NCBI RefSeq assembly: GCF_003671715.1
Contig: NZ_RAIF01000031.1
Span: forward strand, 260,651-314,268
Length of the DNA stretch: 53,618 bases
DNA from: Streptomyces sp. E2N166
GTDB lineage: Bacteria; Actinomycetota; Actinomycetes; Streptomycetales; Streptomycetaceae
Direction: 5' to 3'
Of this stretch, positions 36,750 to 45,944 are shown in pieces. The notes below the pieces were generated by a model. That model worked only from the letters and a program-made list of their open reading frames with translations, had not been told where the DNA came from and searched no databases. Position numbers and translations under genes: made by a program. Position 1 is the stretch's first letter, and each line of letters opens with the position of its first letter.

Positions 36750-37219
36750 TCAGTGCAGGCCCGGTACGCCGTCGACGCGGCGCCACAGACCTTCGGGGTT
36801 GCCGTCCGCCGGCGGACGGGGCAACAGCTCGGCGGGCAGGTCCTGGTACGCCACCGGGCGCAGGTAGCGCTCGACGGCGAGGGAGCCGACCGAGGTACTG
36901 CGGCCGTCGGACGTGGCGGGGAAGGGGCCGCCGTGCACCATGGCGTGGCCCACCTCGACCCCGGTCGGCCAGCCGTTGAACAACACGCGGCCGGCGCCCC
37001 GCTCGAGGACGGGCAGCAGCGCGTGTGCGGCGTCCAGATCGTGTTCGGCGGTGTGTACGGTCGCGGTGAGCTGCCCCTCCAGGGCCCGCAGTACGTCGGC
37101 GACCTGTCCGAGGTCGCGGCAGCGCACCACGAGAGCGGCGGCGCCGAACATCTCCTGCTGCAGCGCCGGCGTGCCCTGTGGTTCGGTATCGGGGTCTCTT
37201 CAGGGGCCGGCGAAGGCAT
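36750..37219 (-). pseudogene. Broken 2,5-dioxovalerate (aldehyde) dehydrogenase gene
   Basis: Two remnants of one dehydrogenase gene. At 37219 a proper start remains (ATG with AAAGGA upstream), giving a few codons (M-P-S-P-A-P-E-E). The sequence then joins, in another frame, about 140 codons matching the C-terminus of alpha-ketoglutarate-semialdehyde dehydrogenase: [16 protein letters not shown], then [10 protein letters not shown] and [10 protein letters not shown]. In that frame a TGA lies 17 codons before the Met of E-M-F-G. About 1 kb encoding the NADP fold and the catalytic Glu and Cys is missing. The cluster order (gudD, this gene, kdgD) shows what the intact gene would have done: oxidise the dioxovalerate formed by KdgD. 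A translated 133-residue fragment could not be active. Confidence 0.85.
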
Positions 37220-37282
37220 GCGGTCCTTTCGTACGGAGCGTACGGGCCTGGGGAACGAGGGGGGGGAGGGGGTGGGACGCGG

Positions 37283-38209
37283 TCAGGCGGAGAGGCCGGG
37301 CAGCCGCTCGATCAGCGCGGAGAGTTCGGCGAGCTCCTGCGCGGTGAGGTCGGTGAGCGGCGGGCGCACGGGGCCGGCCCCGTGGCCGACGGCCGTCATG
37401 CCCGCCTTGACGATGCTCACCGCGTAGCCGGGCCGCCGGTTGCGGATCTCCGTGTACGGCAGCACGAAGTCGTTCAGCATCCGCGCGACGTCCTCGCGGC
37501 GGTGCTCGCGCACGGCGTCGTAGAAGGAGAGGGCGAATTCGGGTACGAAGTTGAAGACGGCGGAGGAGTAGGTGGTGACGCCGAGTTCGAGGTACGGCAG
37601 TGCGAACATCTCGGCGGTCGGCAGCCCGCCGATGTAGGTGAGCCGGTCGCCGAGGCGGGTGTGGATCCGCGTCATGGCCTCGACGTCGCCGACGCCGTCC
37701 TTGTAGCCGATCAGGTTGGGGCACGCCTCGGCGACGCGCGCGAGGGTGTCGGCGCCGTACACGGCGTTGGCCCGCCCGTACACGACGACGCCGAGGGAGG
37801 TGGCGCGGCAGACGGCCTCGAGGTGGGCGGCCAGTCCCTCCTGGGACGCCTCGGTGAGGTAAGGGGGGAAGAGCAGGATCCCGTCGGCGCCCGCCCGCTC
37901 GGCGGCGGCGGCGAACTCGCAGGCGGTGCGGGTGCCGTAGCCGGCGGGCGCGAGGATCGGGGTGCCCTCGGGGGCGCTCTGCACGGCGGCGGCGGTGACC
38001 TGCTCGACCTCGCCGGGAGTGAGTGAGAAGAACTCACCGGTTCCGCCGGCGGCGAAGAGGCCCCCGACCTGGTATTTCCCGAGACGGGTGATGTTCGCGC
38101 GGTAGGCGTCCTCGTCGAAGGAGAGATCGTCCGCGAAGTGCGTCACGGGGAACGACAGCAAGCCGGAGCCGATCCGGTGGCCGAGTTCGACGGGGGAGAA
38201 GGAGGACAT
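37283..38209 (-). CDS. kdgD: 5-dehydro-4-deoxyglucarate dehydratase
   Basis: Dehydrates and decarboxylates the GudD product to 2,5-dioxovalerate; DHDPS/NAL aldolase superfamily. The 308-residue barrel has [12 protein letters not shown] for carboxylate binding, [11 protein letters not shown] with the catalytic Tyr, and [11 protein letters not shown] with the Schiff-base Lys. ATG 38209 is used, with GGAG about 11 bases upstream. It is the first gene of the glucarate operon and divergent from LysR. Its product would not be cleared if the dehydrogenase is truly lost. Confidence 0.93.
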   Translation of the reverse strand: MSSFSPVELGHRIGSGLLSFPVTHFADDLSFDEDAYRANITRLGKYQVGGLFAAGGTGEFFSLTPGEVEQVTAAAVQSAPEGTPILAPAGYGTRTACEFAAAAERAGADGILLFPPYLTEASQEGLAAHLEAVCRATSLGVVVYGRANAVYGADTLARVAEACPNLIGYKDGVGDVEAMTRIHTRLGDRLTYIGGLPTAEMFALPYLELGVTTYSSAVFNFVPEFALSFYDAVREHRREDVARMLNDFVLPYTEIRNRRPGYAVSIVKAGMTAVGHGAGPVRPPLTDLTAQELAELSALIERLPGLSA

Positions 38210-38434
38210 GGCTGCGATGCTCCAGGTGTGGACGGAGGGCCGGTCGGACGTGGCTCCCCCCCTGGAAGGTGGCAGAAGCCACGCGAAAACCCGCCCGGCC
38301 GAGGAAGGCCGGGCTCGGTGACGGCGGTCCGCTCCGGGCACCCCGCGGATCACCGGCGGGAGGGTGCGCGGTGTCGGTCGCGGTGTCCAAACGGGTCTCG
38401 CCGTCGGCGTTCCGACGAAGTTATGGTCGTTTCT

Positions 38435-38462
38435 GATCCACGTCCAACATCTGTTTTGGATC
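38435..38462. promoter_or_regulatory. Nested dyads, LysR operator candidate
   Basis: GATCCA (38435-38440) and TGGATC (38457-38462) are inverted around a second dyad, TCCAA (38443-38447) with TTGGA (38456-38460). They lie 22 bases before the LysR start, between divergent genes. This placement fits a LysR recognition site with autoregulation. Confidence 0.55.
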
Positions 38463-38484
38463 CAGTGATACTCGGAGAGCATGA

Positions 38485-39363
38485 ATGTTCACCCTCGCGC
38501 AGTTGACCAGTTTCGTCGCCGTGGCCGAGGAGCTGCACTTCACGCGAGCCGCCGAGCGCCTCCGGATGACCCAGCCGCCGCTGAGCCGCCAGATCCAGCT
38601 GCTGGAGAGCGAACTGCGGGTGGAGCTCCTCGACCGCACGACGCGTTCGGTCCGGCTGACCCCGGCCGGGCGCACCTTCTTCAACGAGGCCCGCCGCATC
38701 CTGCGCCAGGCGCACGACGCGGCCCTCGCCGTCCGCCAGGTCTCCGCCGGCCAGGCCGGGGTGGTGGCCGTGGGCTTCACCGCCGCGAGCGCCTACTCGA
38801 GTCTCGGCCGGCTCCTCGAAACGGCACGCGGCGCCGTCCCGGACGCGGACATCGTGCTGCGTGAGATGGTCACCCGGGACCAGTTGGAGGCCATCGCCGA
38901 AGGCGCCCTCGACCTGGGCATGGTTCGCCCCGCCGCCGCCACCGGCGCCGAGCTCGTCTCCCGTCCGGCCGCCCGGGAGGCCCTCCTCGCCGCCCTGCCG
39001 GTCGGCCACCGGCTGGCCGAACAGAGCGCGGGTCTGCACATCACCGACTTCGACGGCCAGGAGCTGCTGATGTACGCGCCCGTCGAGGCGCGCTACTTCC
39101 ACGAGCTGCTGATCAGCGTCTTCCGCGCTGCGGGCGTCATGCCCGAGTTCACCCACTACCTCACGCAGGTGCACAGCATCCTGGCGATGGTCAACGCGGG
39201 CTGGGGCGTCGCGCTCGTTCCCGAGACGGCCGCGCAGGCGCGTTTCCCGGGCGTGGTCTTCCGGCCCGTGGATCTGGCCGCGCCCGCCTCGGTCGAGCTG
39301 AACCTGGTCTGGCGGAAGAACAACGACAATCCCGCGCTGCACGTCCTCCTCCAGCACCTGTGA
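38485..39363 (+). CDS. LysR-family regulator of the glucarate cluster
   Basis: A 292-residue LysR activator. The winged helix (about 3-60) reads [20 protein letters not shown] then [11 protein letters not shown]. The remaining two-lobed domain is the co-inducer-binding part, resembling BenM/CatM-like members ([19 protein letters not shown]). ATG 38485 has GGAGAG (38474-38479); ATG 38481 is out of frame. Divergence from kdgD suggests it controls kdgD-gudD-gntP and itself, probably with a sugar acid as co-inducer. Confidence 0.92.
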   Translation: MFTLAQLTSFVAVAEELHFTRAAERLRMTQPPLSRQIQLLESELRVELLDRTTRSVRLTPAGRTFFNEARRILRQAHDAALAVRQVSAGQAGVVAVGFTAASAYSSLGRLLETARGAVPDADIVLREMVTRDQLEAIAEGALDLGMVRPAAATGAELVSRPAAREALLAALPVGHRLAEQSAGLHITDFDGQELLMYAPVEARYFHELLISVFRAAGVMPEFTHYLTQVHSILAMVNAGWGVALVPETAAQARFPGVVFRPVDLAAPASVELNLVWRKNNDNPALHVLLQHL

Positions 39364-39368
39364 CGCCG

Positions 39369-39418
39369 GGTGGCACCGCCACGGAGGTTCCGGCGCCGAA
39401 GGCGCCCGGACTGCCACC
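39369..39418 (+). terminator. Terminator after LysR
   Basis: An inner hairpin (CCGGCGCC, GAA loop, GGCGCC, 39390-39406) sits inside an outer inverted repeat GGTGGCA (39369-39375) / TGCCACC (39412-39418). Confidence 0.65.
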
Positions 39419-39586
39419 GGCCGGGCGAGGACACGAGGACCGGAAGGCGGCGCGGGGAGCGCGCCGGCCCCGAACAGTGCGTGGGCGCACGCCCGGAGAC
39501 CACTTCCACGGGTGCGGGAAGGCGGACGAAGGCCCCATCCGCGCGTCCCCCCCCGTGGCGTATCGGCGGGGCGGCGGCGCGTGCGC

Positions 39587-39598
39587 GAGGATGGAGGT
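39587..39598 (+). promoter_or_regulatory. Candidate leaderless -10 element for the DUF255 gene
   Basis: GAGGAT (39587-39592) is followed by ggaggt and ATG 39599. As with threonine dehydratase, the GGAGG is too close to the ATG to act normally. Confidence 0.35.
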
Positions 39599-41641
39599 AT
39601 GCCGAACCGACTTGCGCAGGCGACGTCCCCGTACCTCCTCCAGCACGCGGAGAACCCGGTCGACTGGTGGCCATGGGAGGACGCCGCCTTCGAAGAGGCC
39701 CGGCGCCGCGACGTACCCGTCCTGCTGAGCGTCGGCTACTCCGCGTGCCACTGGTGCCACGTGATGGCGCACGAGTCCTTCGAGGACGGCCCCACGGCCG
39801 ACTTCCTCAACTCCCACTTCGTGAGCGTCAAGGTCGACCGCGAGGAGCGTCCCGACGTCGACGCCGTCTACATGGAGGCCGTGCAGGCGGCGACCGGGCA
39901 GGGCGGCTGGCCCATGACCGTGTTCCTCACACCGGACGCCGAGCCCTTCTACTTCGGCACCTACTACCCGCCCGAGCCCCGGCACGGCATGCCCTCCTTC
40001 CGCCAGGTGCTCCAGGGCGTCGGGCAGGCCTGGGCCGAGCGCCGGGACGAGGTCACCGAGGTCGCGGGGAAGATCGTGCGGGACCTCGCCGGACGGGAGA
40101 TCTCCTACGGCGACGCGCGGCCGCCCGGGGAGGCGGAGCTCGGACAGGCGCTGCTCGGGCTGACCCGGGAGTACGACCCGCAGCGCGGCGGGTTCGGCGG
40201 GGCACCGAAGTTCCCGCCGTCCATGGTGGTCGAGTTCCTGCTGCGCCACCACGCCCGCACCGGCGCCGGCGGCGCCCTGGAGATGGCGCGCGACACCTGC
40301 GAGCGGATGGCGCGCGGCGGTATCTACGACCAGCTGGGCGGCGGCTTCGCCCGGTACTCCGTCGACCGCGAGTGGGTGGTGCCCCACTTCGAGAAGATGC
40401 TCTACGACAACGCCCTGCTGTGCCGTGTCTACGCTCACCTGTGGCGCGCCACGGGCTCGGACCTCGCCCGCCGCGTCGCCCTGGAGACCGCCGACTTCAT
40501 GGTGCGTGAACTGCGCACCGCGGAGGGCGGTTTCGCCTCCGCGCTGGACGCGGACAGCGACGACGGCACGGGCCGGCACGTCGAGGGCGCGTACTACGTG
40601 TGGACGCCCGCCCAGCTCACCGAGGTCCTCGGGGCCGACGACGCCGCGCTCGCCGCGCAGTACTTCGGGGTGACCGAGGAGGGCACCTTCGAGCACGGGT
40701 CCTCGGTGCTGCAACTTCCGCAGCAGGAGGGTCTGTTCGACGCCGAGCGGATTGCCTCGGTCAGGGAGCGGCTGCTGGCCGCGCGGGACGGGCGCCCCGC
40801 CCCGGCCCGGGACGACAAGGTGGTCGCCGCCTGGAACGGCCTCGCGATCGCCGCGCTCGCCGAGACGGGCGCCTACTTCGAGCGCCCCGACCTGGTGGAG
40901 GCCGCCGTCGCCGCCGCCGACCTGCTCGTGCGACTGCACCTCGACGAGCAGGCCCGGCTCTTCCGCACCAGCAAGGACGGCCGGGCGGGCGCCAACGCGG
41001 GGGTGCTGGAGGACTACGCCGACGTGGCGGAGGGCTTCCTCTCGCTCGCGTCGGTCACCGGGGAGGGCGTCTGGCTGGACTTCGCCGGGCTGCTGCTCGA
41101 CCACGTCCTCACCCGCTTCACCGACGAGTCCGGCTCCCTCTACGACACCGCGGCCGACGCCGAGCAACTGATCCGCCGCCCCCAGGACCCCACCGACAAC
41201 GCCACCCCGTCCGGCTGGACCGCGGCCGCGGGCGCCCTGCTGTCCTACGCCGCGCACACCGGCTCCGAGCCGCACCGCACCGCCGCCGAGCACGCCCTCG
41301 GCGTGGTGAAGGCGCTCGGCCCGCGGGTCCCGCGCTTCGTCGGCTGGGGGCTGGCCGCCGCCGAGGCGCTGCTCGACGGGCCCCGCGAAGTCGCCGTCGT
41401 CGGGCCGGGGCTGGACGACAGTGCCACGAAGGGCCTGCACCGTACGGCGCTTCTGGGGACGGCGCCCGGAGCGGTCGTCGCCTTCGGCGCCGAGGGGAGC
41501 GACGAGTTCCCCCTGCTCGCCGACCGGCCCCTGGTGGACGGTGCACCGGCCGCCTACGTCTGCCGGAACTTCACTTGTGACGCGCCGACGACCGACCCGG
41601 AGCGGCTGCGTGCCGCGCTGCATGCTGCCTTGAGCAGCTAA
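39599..41641 (+). CDS. Thioredoxin-fold DUF255 protein (YyaL/SSP411 family)
   Basis: A 680-residue cytoplasmic protein of a widely conserved but poorly understood family. Residues ~1-165 form a thioredoxin-like DUF255 domain with [10 protein letters not shown], a C-x-x-C redox-like site, E-E-R-P-D-V-D and G-G-W-P-M-T-V-F. The remainder is an (alpha/alpha)-barrel like those of N-acylglucosamine 2-epimerases, with [16 protein letters not shown] and [10 protein letters not shown] 39599 is used. A homologue lies near mca in mycobacteria (Rv1084), consistent with the region's synteny. Biochemical role not established. Confidence 0.92.
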   Translation: MPNRLAQATSPYLLQHAENPVDWWPWEDAAFEEARRRDVPVLLSVGYSACHWCHVMAHESFEDGPTADFLNSHFVSVKVDREERPDVDAVYMEAVQAATGQGGWPMTVFLTPDAEPFYFGTYYPPEPRHGMPSFRQVLQGVGQAWAERRDEVTEVAGKIVRDLAGREISYGDARPPGEAELGQALLGLTREYDPQRGGFGGAPKFPPSMVVEFLLRHHARTGAGGALEMARDTCERMARGGIYDQLGGGFARYSVDREWVVPHFEKMLYDNALLCRVYAHLWRATGSDLARRVALETADFMVRELRTAEGGFASALDADSDDGTGRHVEGAYYVWTPAQLTEVLGADDAALAAQYFGVTEEGTFEHGSSVLQLPQQEGLFDAERIASVRERLLAARDGRPAPARDDKVVAAWNGLAIAALAETGAYFERPDLVEAAVAAADLLVRLHLDEQARLFRTSKDGRAGANAGVLEDYADVAEGFLSLASVTGEGVWLDFAGLLLDHVLTRFTDESGSLYDTAADAEQLIRRPQDPTDNATPSGWTAAAGALLSYAAHTGSEPHRTAAEHALGVVKALGPRVPRFVGWGLAAAEALLDGPREVAVVGPGLDDSATKGLHRTALLGTAPGAVVAFGAEGSDEFPLLADRPLVDGAPAAYVCRNFTCDAPTTDPERLRAALHAALSS

Positions 41642-41736
41642 AACGACATAAACGGAAGCATCCGGAACGCGACCGGCGGGCGAATTGTTCAGACCCGGTC
41701 CTCATTGTGAGGAAACACGCTCTTCACCCAAACACC

Positions 41737-41765
41737 TTATGGGTTTCACAGGTTGCCCCTAATCT
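41737..41765 (+). promoter_or_regulatory. Candidate promoter of the glycan operon
   Basis: TTATGG (41737-41742), 17 bases, then TAATCT (41760-41765). Transcription would begin near 41772, just before the leader hairpin. ACCCA (41726-41730) and TGGGT (41740-41744) form an inverted repeat over the -35. Confidence 0.5.
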
Positions 41766-41775
41766 CTTCACCGTG

Positions 41776-41816
41776 ACGCGGCGGAGCGGGCGCCCGATTC
41801 GGGTGCTCCGCCGCGT
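41776..41816 (+). promoter_or_regulatory. Long hairpin in the glycan operon leader
   Basis: ACGCGGCGGAGC (41776-41787) pairs perfectly with GCTCCGCCGCGT (41805-41816). Inside, CCCGATTCGGG (41793-41803) forms a second small hairpin. It lies at the 5' end of the predicted transcript, so it may stabilise or attenuate the mRNA. Confidence 0.75.
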
Positions 41817-41827
41817 AGGGGGAGTTC

Positions 41828-41847
41828 AAAGATCTGGGGGGATCTTT
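41828..41847 (+). promoter_or_regulatory. Shine-Dalgarno-presenting hairpin
   Basis: AAAGATC (41828-41834) pairs with GATCTTT (41841-41847), leaving TGGGGG as the loop. The G-rich ribosome binding site is thus in or next to the loop, and start codon TTG 41849 follows the stem by one base. Confidence 0.7.
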
Positions 41848-41848
41848 C

Positions 41849-43111
41849 TTGCTTACGTCCGTCTTCATCGCTGCCGTTTCACTGGCACTTTTCTGGATGG
41901 CGGCGTTCACACTCTGGTGGCAGATGCACGCCTGGCGTACGCCGGAGGTACTCGCCTCCACCCGGTTCAGCCGGCCCGACGGCGACGAGCACGTGTCGTT
42001 CTCGCTGCTCCTGCCCGCGCGGCACGAGCAGGCCGTGCTCGACCACACCATCCAGCGGCTGCTGACCTCGTCCCACACCGACTTCGAGATCATCGTGATC
42101 GTCGGACACGACGATCCGGAGACCACCGCCGTCGCCGAGAGGGCCGCCGGCCGCGATCCGCGCGTCCGGGTCGTCGTCGACACCCACGAGAAGAAGAACA
42201 AGCCGAAGGCCATGAACACGGCGCTGCCGCACTGCCGCGGTGACGTCGTCGGGGTCTTCGACGCCGAGGACCAGGTCCATCCCGAACTGCTCGCCCACGT
42301 CGACCACGCCTTCCGCACCACCGGCGCCGATGTCGTGCAGGGCGGGGTCCAGCTGATCAACTTCCACTCCAGCTGGTACAGCCTGCGCAACTGCCTGGAG
42401 TACTTCTTCTGGTTCCGCTCCCGGCTGCACCTGCACGCGCAGAAGGGGTTCATCCCGCTCGGCGGCAACACCGTGTTCGTCCGCACCGACGTGCTGCGGG
42501 CGGCCGACGGCTGGGACCCGAACTGCCTCGCCGAGGACTGCGACCTCGGCGTCCGGCTCTCCAGCATCGGCAAGAAGGTCGTCGTCGCCTACGACTCCGA
42601 CATGGTGACCCGGGAGGAGACCCCTGGCTCGCTGGTCTCCCTGCTCAAGCAGCGCACCCGCTGGAACCAGGGCTTCCTCCAGGTGTACCGGAAGAAGGAC
42701 TGGAAGCAACTGCCCACCTTCACCCAGCGGTTGCTGGCTCGCTACACCCTGATGACGCCCTTCCTGCAAGCCTTCACCGGCGTCATCATCCCGCTCAACG
42801 CGGCCATCGCCCTCTTCCTGGACGTGCCCGTCGGCATCGCCTTCGTCACCTTCCTGCCGGCCGTCACCGCCCTGGTCACCTTCGTCTTCGAGGTCGTCGG
42901 GCTGCACGACTTCGGCAAGCAGTACGGCCTGCGGGTCCGCTTCACGCACTACCTGAAGCTGATCGTCGGCGGCCCCTTCTACCAGGTACTCCTCGCCGGG
43001 GCCGCCGTCCGCGCCGTATGGCGTGAGCAGCGCGGCCGCAACGACTGGGAGCTGACCAGCCACGTGGGCGCGCACCTCGCGCCCGTGGAACGAGAGGACG
43101 TTCCCGCGTGA
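41849..43111 (+). CDS. Processive family-2 membrane glycosyltransferase
   Basis: Makes a polysaccharide or transfers sugars at the inner membrane; resembles cellulose/hyaluronan-type synthases. The 420-residue protein has an N-terminal membrane helix (about 3-24), a GT-A domain with the nucleotide-binding L-L-L-P-A-R-H-E, the D-A-E-D metal motif near 140, the catalytic-base motif L-A-E-D-C-D near 230 and Q-R-T-R-W near 270. Several helices follow between ~300 and 400. No PilZ domain is seen. TTG 41849 is supported by GGGGGG (41836-41841). Its stop overlaps the next gene (GTGA). Product unknown. Confidence 0.9.
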   Translation: MLTSVFIAAVSLALFWMAAFTLWWQMHAWRTPEVLASTRFSRPDGDEHVSFSLLLPARHEQAVLDHTIQRLLTSSHTDFEIIVIVGHDDPETTAVAERAAGRDPRVRVVVDTHEKKNKPKAMNTALPHCRGDVVGVFDAEDQVHPELLAHVDHAFRTTGADVVQGGVQLINFHSSWYSLRNCLEYFFWFRSRLHLHAQKGFIPLGGNTVFVRTDVLRAADGWDPNCLAEDCDLGVRLSSIGKKVVVAYDSDMVTREETPGSLVSLLKQRTRWNQGFLQVYRKKDWKQLPTFTQRLLARYTLMTPFLQAFTGVIIPLNAAIALFLDVPVGIAFVTFLPAVTALVTFVFEVVGLHDFGKQYGLRVRFTHYLKLIVGGPFYQVLLAGAAVRAVWREQRGRNDWELTSHVGAHLAPVEREDVPA

Positions 43112-44757
43112 CCTCCACCCTCCCCGCGGCGACCGGCACCAAGGTCCCCGCGCAGCGCCGGCCTGCCCACGACACCGGACCGGCCCCCGAACCGAAGGCG
43201 CCGCCGGGCCGCCTGCGCTCCTCGCGCCCCGACCTGCTGCTGTGCGGCGGGCTCCTCGTGGCGATCATGCTCGTGCAGGGCTGGAACATCTCCGACTACC
43301 CGACCCTCAGCGACGACGAGGGCACCTACCTCGCCCAGGCCTGGGCCGTCCAGCAGGGCGAGGGCCTGGCCCACTACACCTACTGGTACGACCACCCGCC
43401 GCTCGGCTGGATCCAGATAGCCGTGCTGACCTGGATCCCCGCGCTGCTCAGCCCCGAGTCGATGACGGTCGGCGCCATGCGCGGCGTGATGCTGAGCGTC
43501 AGCGCCGTCTCCGCCGTCCTCGTCTACGTCATCGCCCGCCGCCTCTCCCTGCCGCGCTGGGCGGCCGGGCTCGCCCTGGCCCTCTTCGGCCTCTCCCCGC
43601 TGTCCGTCGTCCTCCAGCGGGAGATCTTCCTCGACAACCTCGCGGTGATGTGGACGCTGCTGGCCTTCGCGCTCGCCGCCTCCCCGAGCCGCCACCTCTG
43701 GCACCACTTCGGCGCGGGCATCGCCGCCGCCACGGCCGTGCTCACCAAGGAGACGATGCTCGTCGTCCTGCCCGCCCTGCTGGTCACCATGTGGCGGCAC
43801 AGCCACCGGGACACCCGAAAGTTCGCGCTGACCGGCGCCGTCACGGCCTGCGCGCTCATCGGGTTCTCGTATCCGCTCTTCGCCCTGCTCAAGGGCGAGC
43901 TGCTGCCGGGCAGCGGGCACGTATCCCTGTGGGAGGGCATCGAGTACCAGCTGACCCGCCCCGGCTCCGGTTTCATCCTCGACGAGGGTTCCGGCTCGTG
44001 GGGCGTCCTGCAGTCCTGGCTCTACTACGACCGCGTCCTGCCGCTCGGCGGCCTCGCCGGGGCGCTGCTCCTGCTGGCCACCCGGCGCTGGTCGGTCACC
44101 GCGCGGGCGCTCGCCGGACCGGCCCTGACGGTCGCGATCCTCGCCGGCCTCGCCCTGCGCCCCACCGGCTACCTGCCCGCGATGTACGTCATCCAGGCCC
44201 TGCCCTTCCTCGCCCTGGTCCTGGCCGGGGGCGCGGCGAGCGTCGCCCACGCCGTACTGCGCAGATGGCGCACCGAGGCCGAGAAACGAGGACTCACCAT
44301 CGGCCGGTACGCGCTCGCCGGCGTCCTGGTGCTGGCCGCCGGCGCCTACGTCGTACCCCGCTGGTACGACGGCGGCCGCACCGCGGTCACGGCCGACGCC
44401 AACGCTCCCTACGAGGCAGCCGCCGACTGGCTGGCGACCGAGGTGCCGGACCCGGAAGACACCCGGGTCCTCGTCGACGACGCGCTCTGGCTGGACCTCG
44501 TGCACGCCGGATACGAACCCGGCCTCGGGGTCATCTGGTTCTACAAGGCGGACCTCGACCCGGCGGTGACCAAGACGATGCCGGGCGGCTGGCGCGACAT
44601 CGACTACGTGGTCGCCTCCCCGACGGTGCGGCGCGACGCGGTCGACCTGCCCAACGTCAAGGCCGCCATGAACCATTCGGCCCCGGTCGCCGTCTTCGGC
44701 ACCGGTGCGGACCGCATCGAGATCCGCCGCATCCAGCCCTCCGGAGCCGCCCGATGA
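43108..44757 (+). CDS. ArnT/PMT-like polytopic glycosyltransferase
   Basis: A 549-residue GT-C membrane enzyme that should use a polyprenyl-phosphate sugar. A ~40-residue Pro-rich head precedes about 11-12 membrane helices. The first periplasmic loop carries the acidic D-D-E-G-T-Y-L motif, near residues 70-75, where this fold has its catalytic Asp, and Y-W-Y-D-H-P-P-L-G-W follows, as in ArnT-like and PMT-like enzymes. A C-terminal outer domain of ~130 residues follows (Y-E-A-A-A-D-W-L; W-F-Y-K-A-D). GTG 43108 overlaps the preceding stop. Its donor is probably made by the next gene's product. Confidence 0.88.
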   Translation: MTSTLPAATGTKVPAQRRPAHDTGPAPEPKAPPGRLRSSRPDLLLCGGLLVAIMLVQGWNISDYPTLSDDEGTYLAQAWAVQQGEGLAHYTYWYDHPPLGWIQIAVLTWIPALLSPESMTVGAMRGVMLSVSAVSAVLVYVIARRLSLPRWAAGLALALFGLSPLSVVLQREIFLDNLAVMWTLLAFALAASPSRHLWHHFGAGIAAATAVLTKETMLVVLPALLVTMWRHSHRDTRKFALTGAVTACALIGFSYPLFALLKGELLPGSGHVSLWEGIEYQLTRPGSGFILDEGSGSWGVLQSWLYYDRVLPLGGLAGALLLLATRRWSVTARALAGPALTVAILAGLALRPTGYLPAMYVIQALPFLALVLAGGAASVAHAVLRRWRTEAEKRGLTIGRYALAGVLVLAAGAYVVPRWYDGGRTAVTADANAPYEAAADWLATEVPDPEDTRVLVDDALWLDLVHAGYEPGLGVIWFYKADLDPAVTKTMPGGWRDIDYVVASPTVRRDAVDLPNVKAAMNHSAPVAVFGTGADRIEIRRIQPSGAAR

Positions 44758-45944
44758 GCCACGAGTCCACCGTCCCCGACGAGCTGGGACGTCCGGCCGT
44801 AGGCGCCTCGGAGGTGCCCGAGCCGGGTGCCGTCACCATCGTCGTACCGACGTTCAACGAGTCGGGGAACGTACGGCGGTTGCTGCACCTGATCACCGAG
44901 TCCGTACCCGCCCGGCTGCCCTGCGAGGTCGTCTTCGTGGACGACTCCACCGACGACACCCCGGACGTGATCCGCGAGGCGGCGCCCGACTGCCCCTTCC
45001 CGGTCACCGTCCTGCACCGGGACGAGCCGGCCGGCGGGCTCGGCGGCGCGGTCGTCGAGGGCATGAAGGCGGCCGGGTCGGACTGGATCGTCGTCATGGA
45101 CGGCGACTGCCAGCACCCGCCCTCCCTGGTGCCGGAGCTGGTCGCCACCGGCGAGCGGGCGAACGCCGGACTCGTCGTCGCCTCCCGCTACATCAAGGGC
45201 GGCAGCCGCGCCGGGCTGGCGGGCAGCTACCGGCTCGCCGTCTCGCGCGCGGCGACCTGGCTGACCAAGGCGCTCTTCCCGCGCCGGCTGCACGGCATCA
45301 GCGACCCGATGAGCGGCTTCTTCGCCATCCGCCGCAGCGAGGTCACCGCCGAGGTGCTCAAGCCGCTCGGCTACAAGATCCTCCTCGAACTGGCCGTCCG
45401 CAGCCGCCCCCAGGCGGTCGCCGAGGTGCCGTTCGTCTTCGAGGAGCGGTTCGCCGGGGAGTCCAAGTCCACGGCTCAGGAGGGGCTGCGCTTCCTGCGC
45501 CACCTGGCCGGACTGCGCACCACCTCGCCACTGGCCCGCATGGTCGCCTTCGGGCTGATCGGCCTGAGCGGCTTCGTGCCGAACCTGGCCGCGCTGTGGG
45601 CGCTGACCGAGGCGGGCGTGCACTACCTGCCCGCGGAGATCGTCGCCAACCAGTTCGGCGTGGCCTGGAACTTCCTGCTCCTGGAGCGGCTGCTCTTCCG
45701 CGACCGGCGCCGGCACCGGCACTGGGCCGACCGGACCCTGCGGTTCGGGCTGATCGCCAACGCCGACCTGGTGCTGCGCATCCCGCTGATCGCCCTGCTC
45801 GTCGGGGAGTTCGGGCTGACCGTGCTGCCGGCCACCGCCCTGGCCCTCGTCATCACCTTCGTCCTGCGCTTCGCAGGGACGGAGGCGCTCGTGTACCTCC
45901 CGCGCCGACGCCGTACGGCCCGCACAGCAAGGAGTGAGGCATGA
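44754..45944 (+). CDS. Polyprenyl-phosphate sugar synthase fused to a GtrA domain
   Basis: A 396-residue fusion. Residues ~25-255 are a DPM1-type family-2 transferase: V-P-T-F-N-E-S-G-N-V, V-F-V-D-D-S-T-D-D-T, the metal-binding V-M-D-G-D-C-Q-H-P-P, and S-D-P-M-S-G-F-F-A. These enzymes charge polyprenyl phosphate with a hexose. Residues ~265-390 are a GtrA-like four-helix membrane domain (F-G-L-I-G-L-S-G-F-V-P-N-L; N-Q-F-G-V-A-W-N-F) that may flip the lipid-linked sugar. ATG 44754 overlaps the preceding stop, and its own stop overlaps the next gene. It most likely feeds the ArnT/PMT-like protein. Confidence 0.92.
   Translation: MSHESTVPDELGRPAVGASEVPEPGAVTIVVPTFNESGNVRRLLHLITESVPARLPCEVVFVDDSTDDTPDVIREAAPDCPFPVTVLHRDEPAGGLGGAVVEGMKAAGSDWIVVMDGDCQHPPSLVPELVATGERANAGLVVASRYIKGGSRAGLAGSYRLAVSRAATWLTKALFPRRLHGISDPMSGFFAIRRSEVTAEVLKPLGYKILLELAVRSRPQAVAEVPFVFEERFAGESKSTAQEGLRFLRHLAGLRTTSPLARMVAFGLIGLSGFVPNLAALWALTEAGVHYLPAEIVANQFGVAWNFLLLERLLFRDRRRHRHWADRTLRFGLIANADLVLRIPLIALLVGEFGLTVLPATALALVITFVLRFAGTEALVYLPRRRRTARTARSEA

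Noticed and set aside
36750..37151. Functional small protein starting at Met 37151
   Set aside because: It is the C-terminal end of an aldehyde dehydrogenase and lacks the cofactor fold and catalytic residues, so it is better treated as part of the pseudogene.
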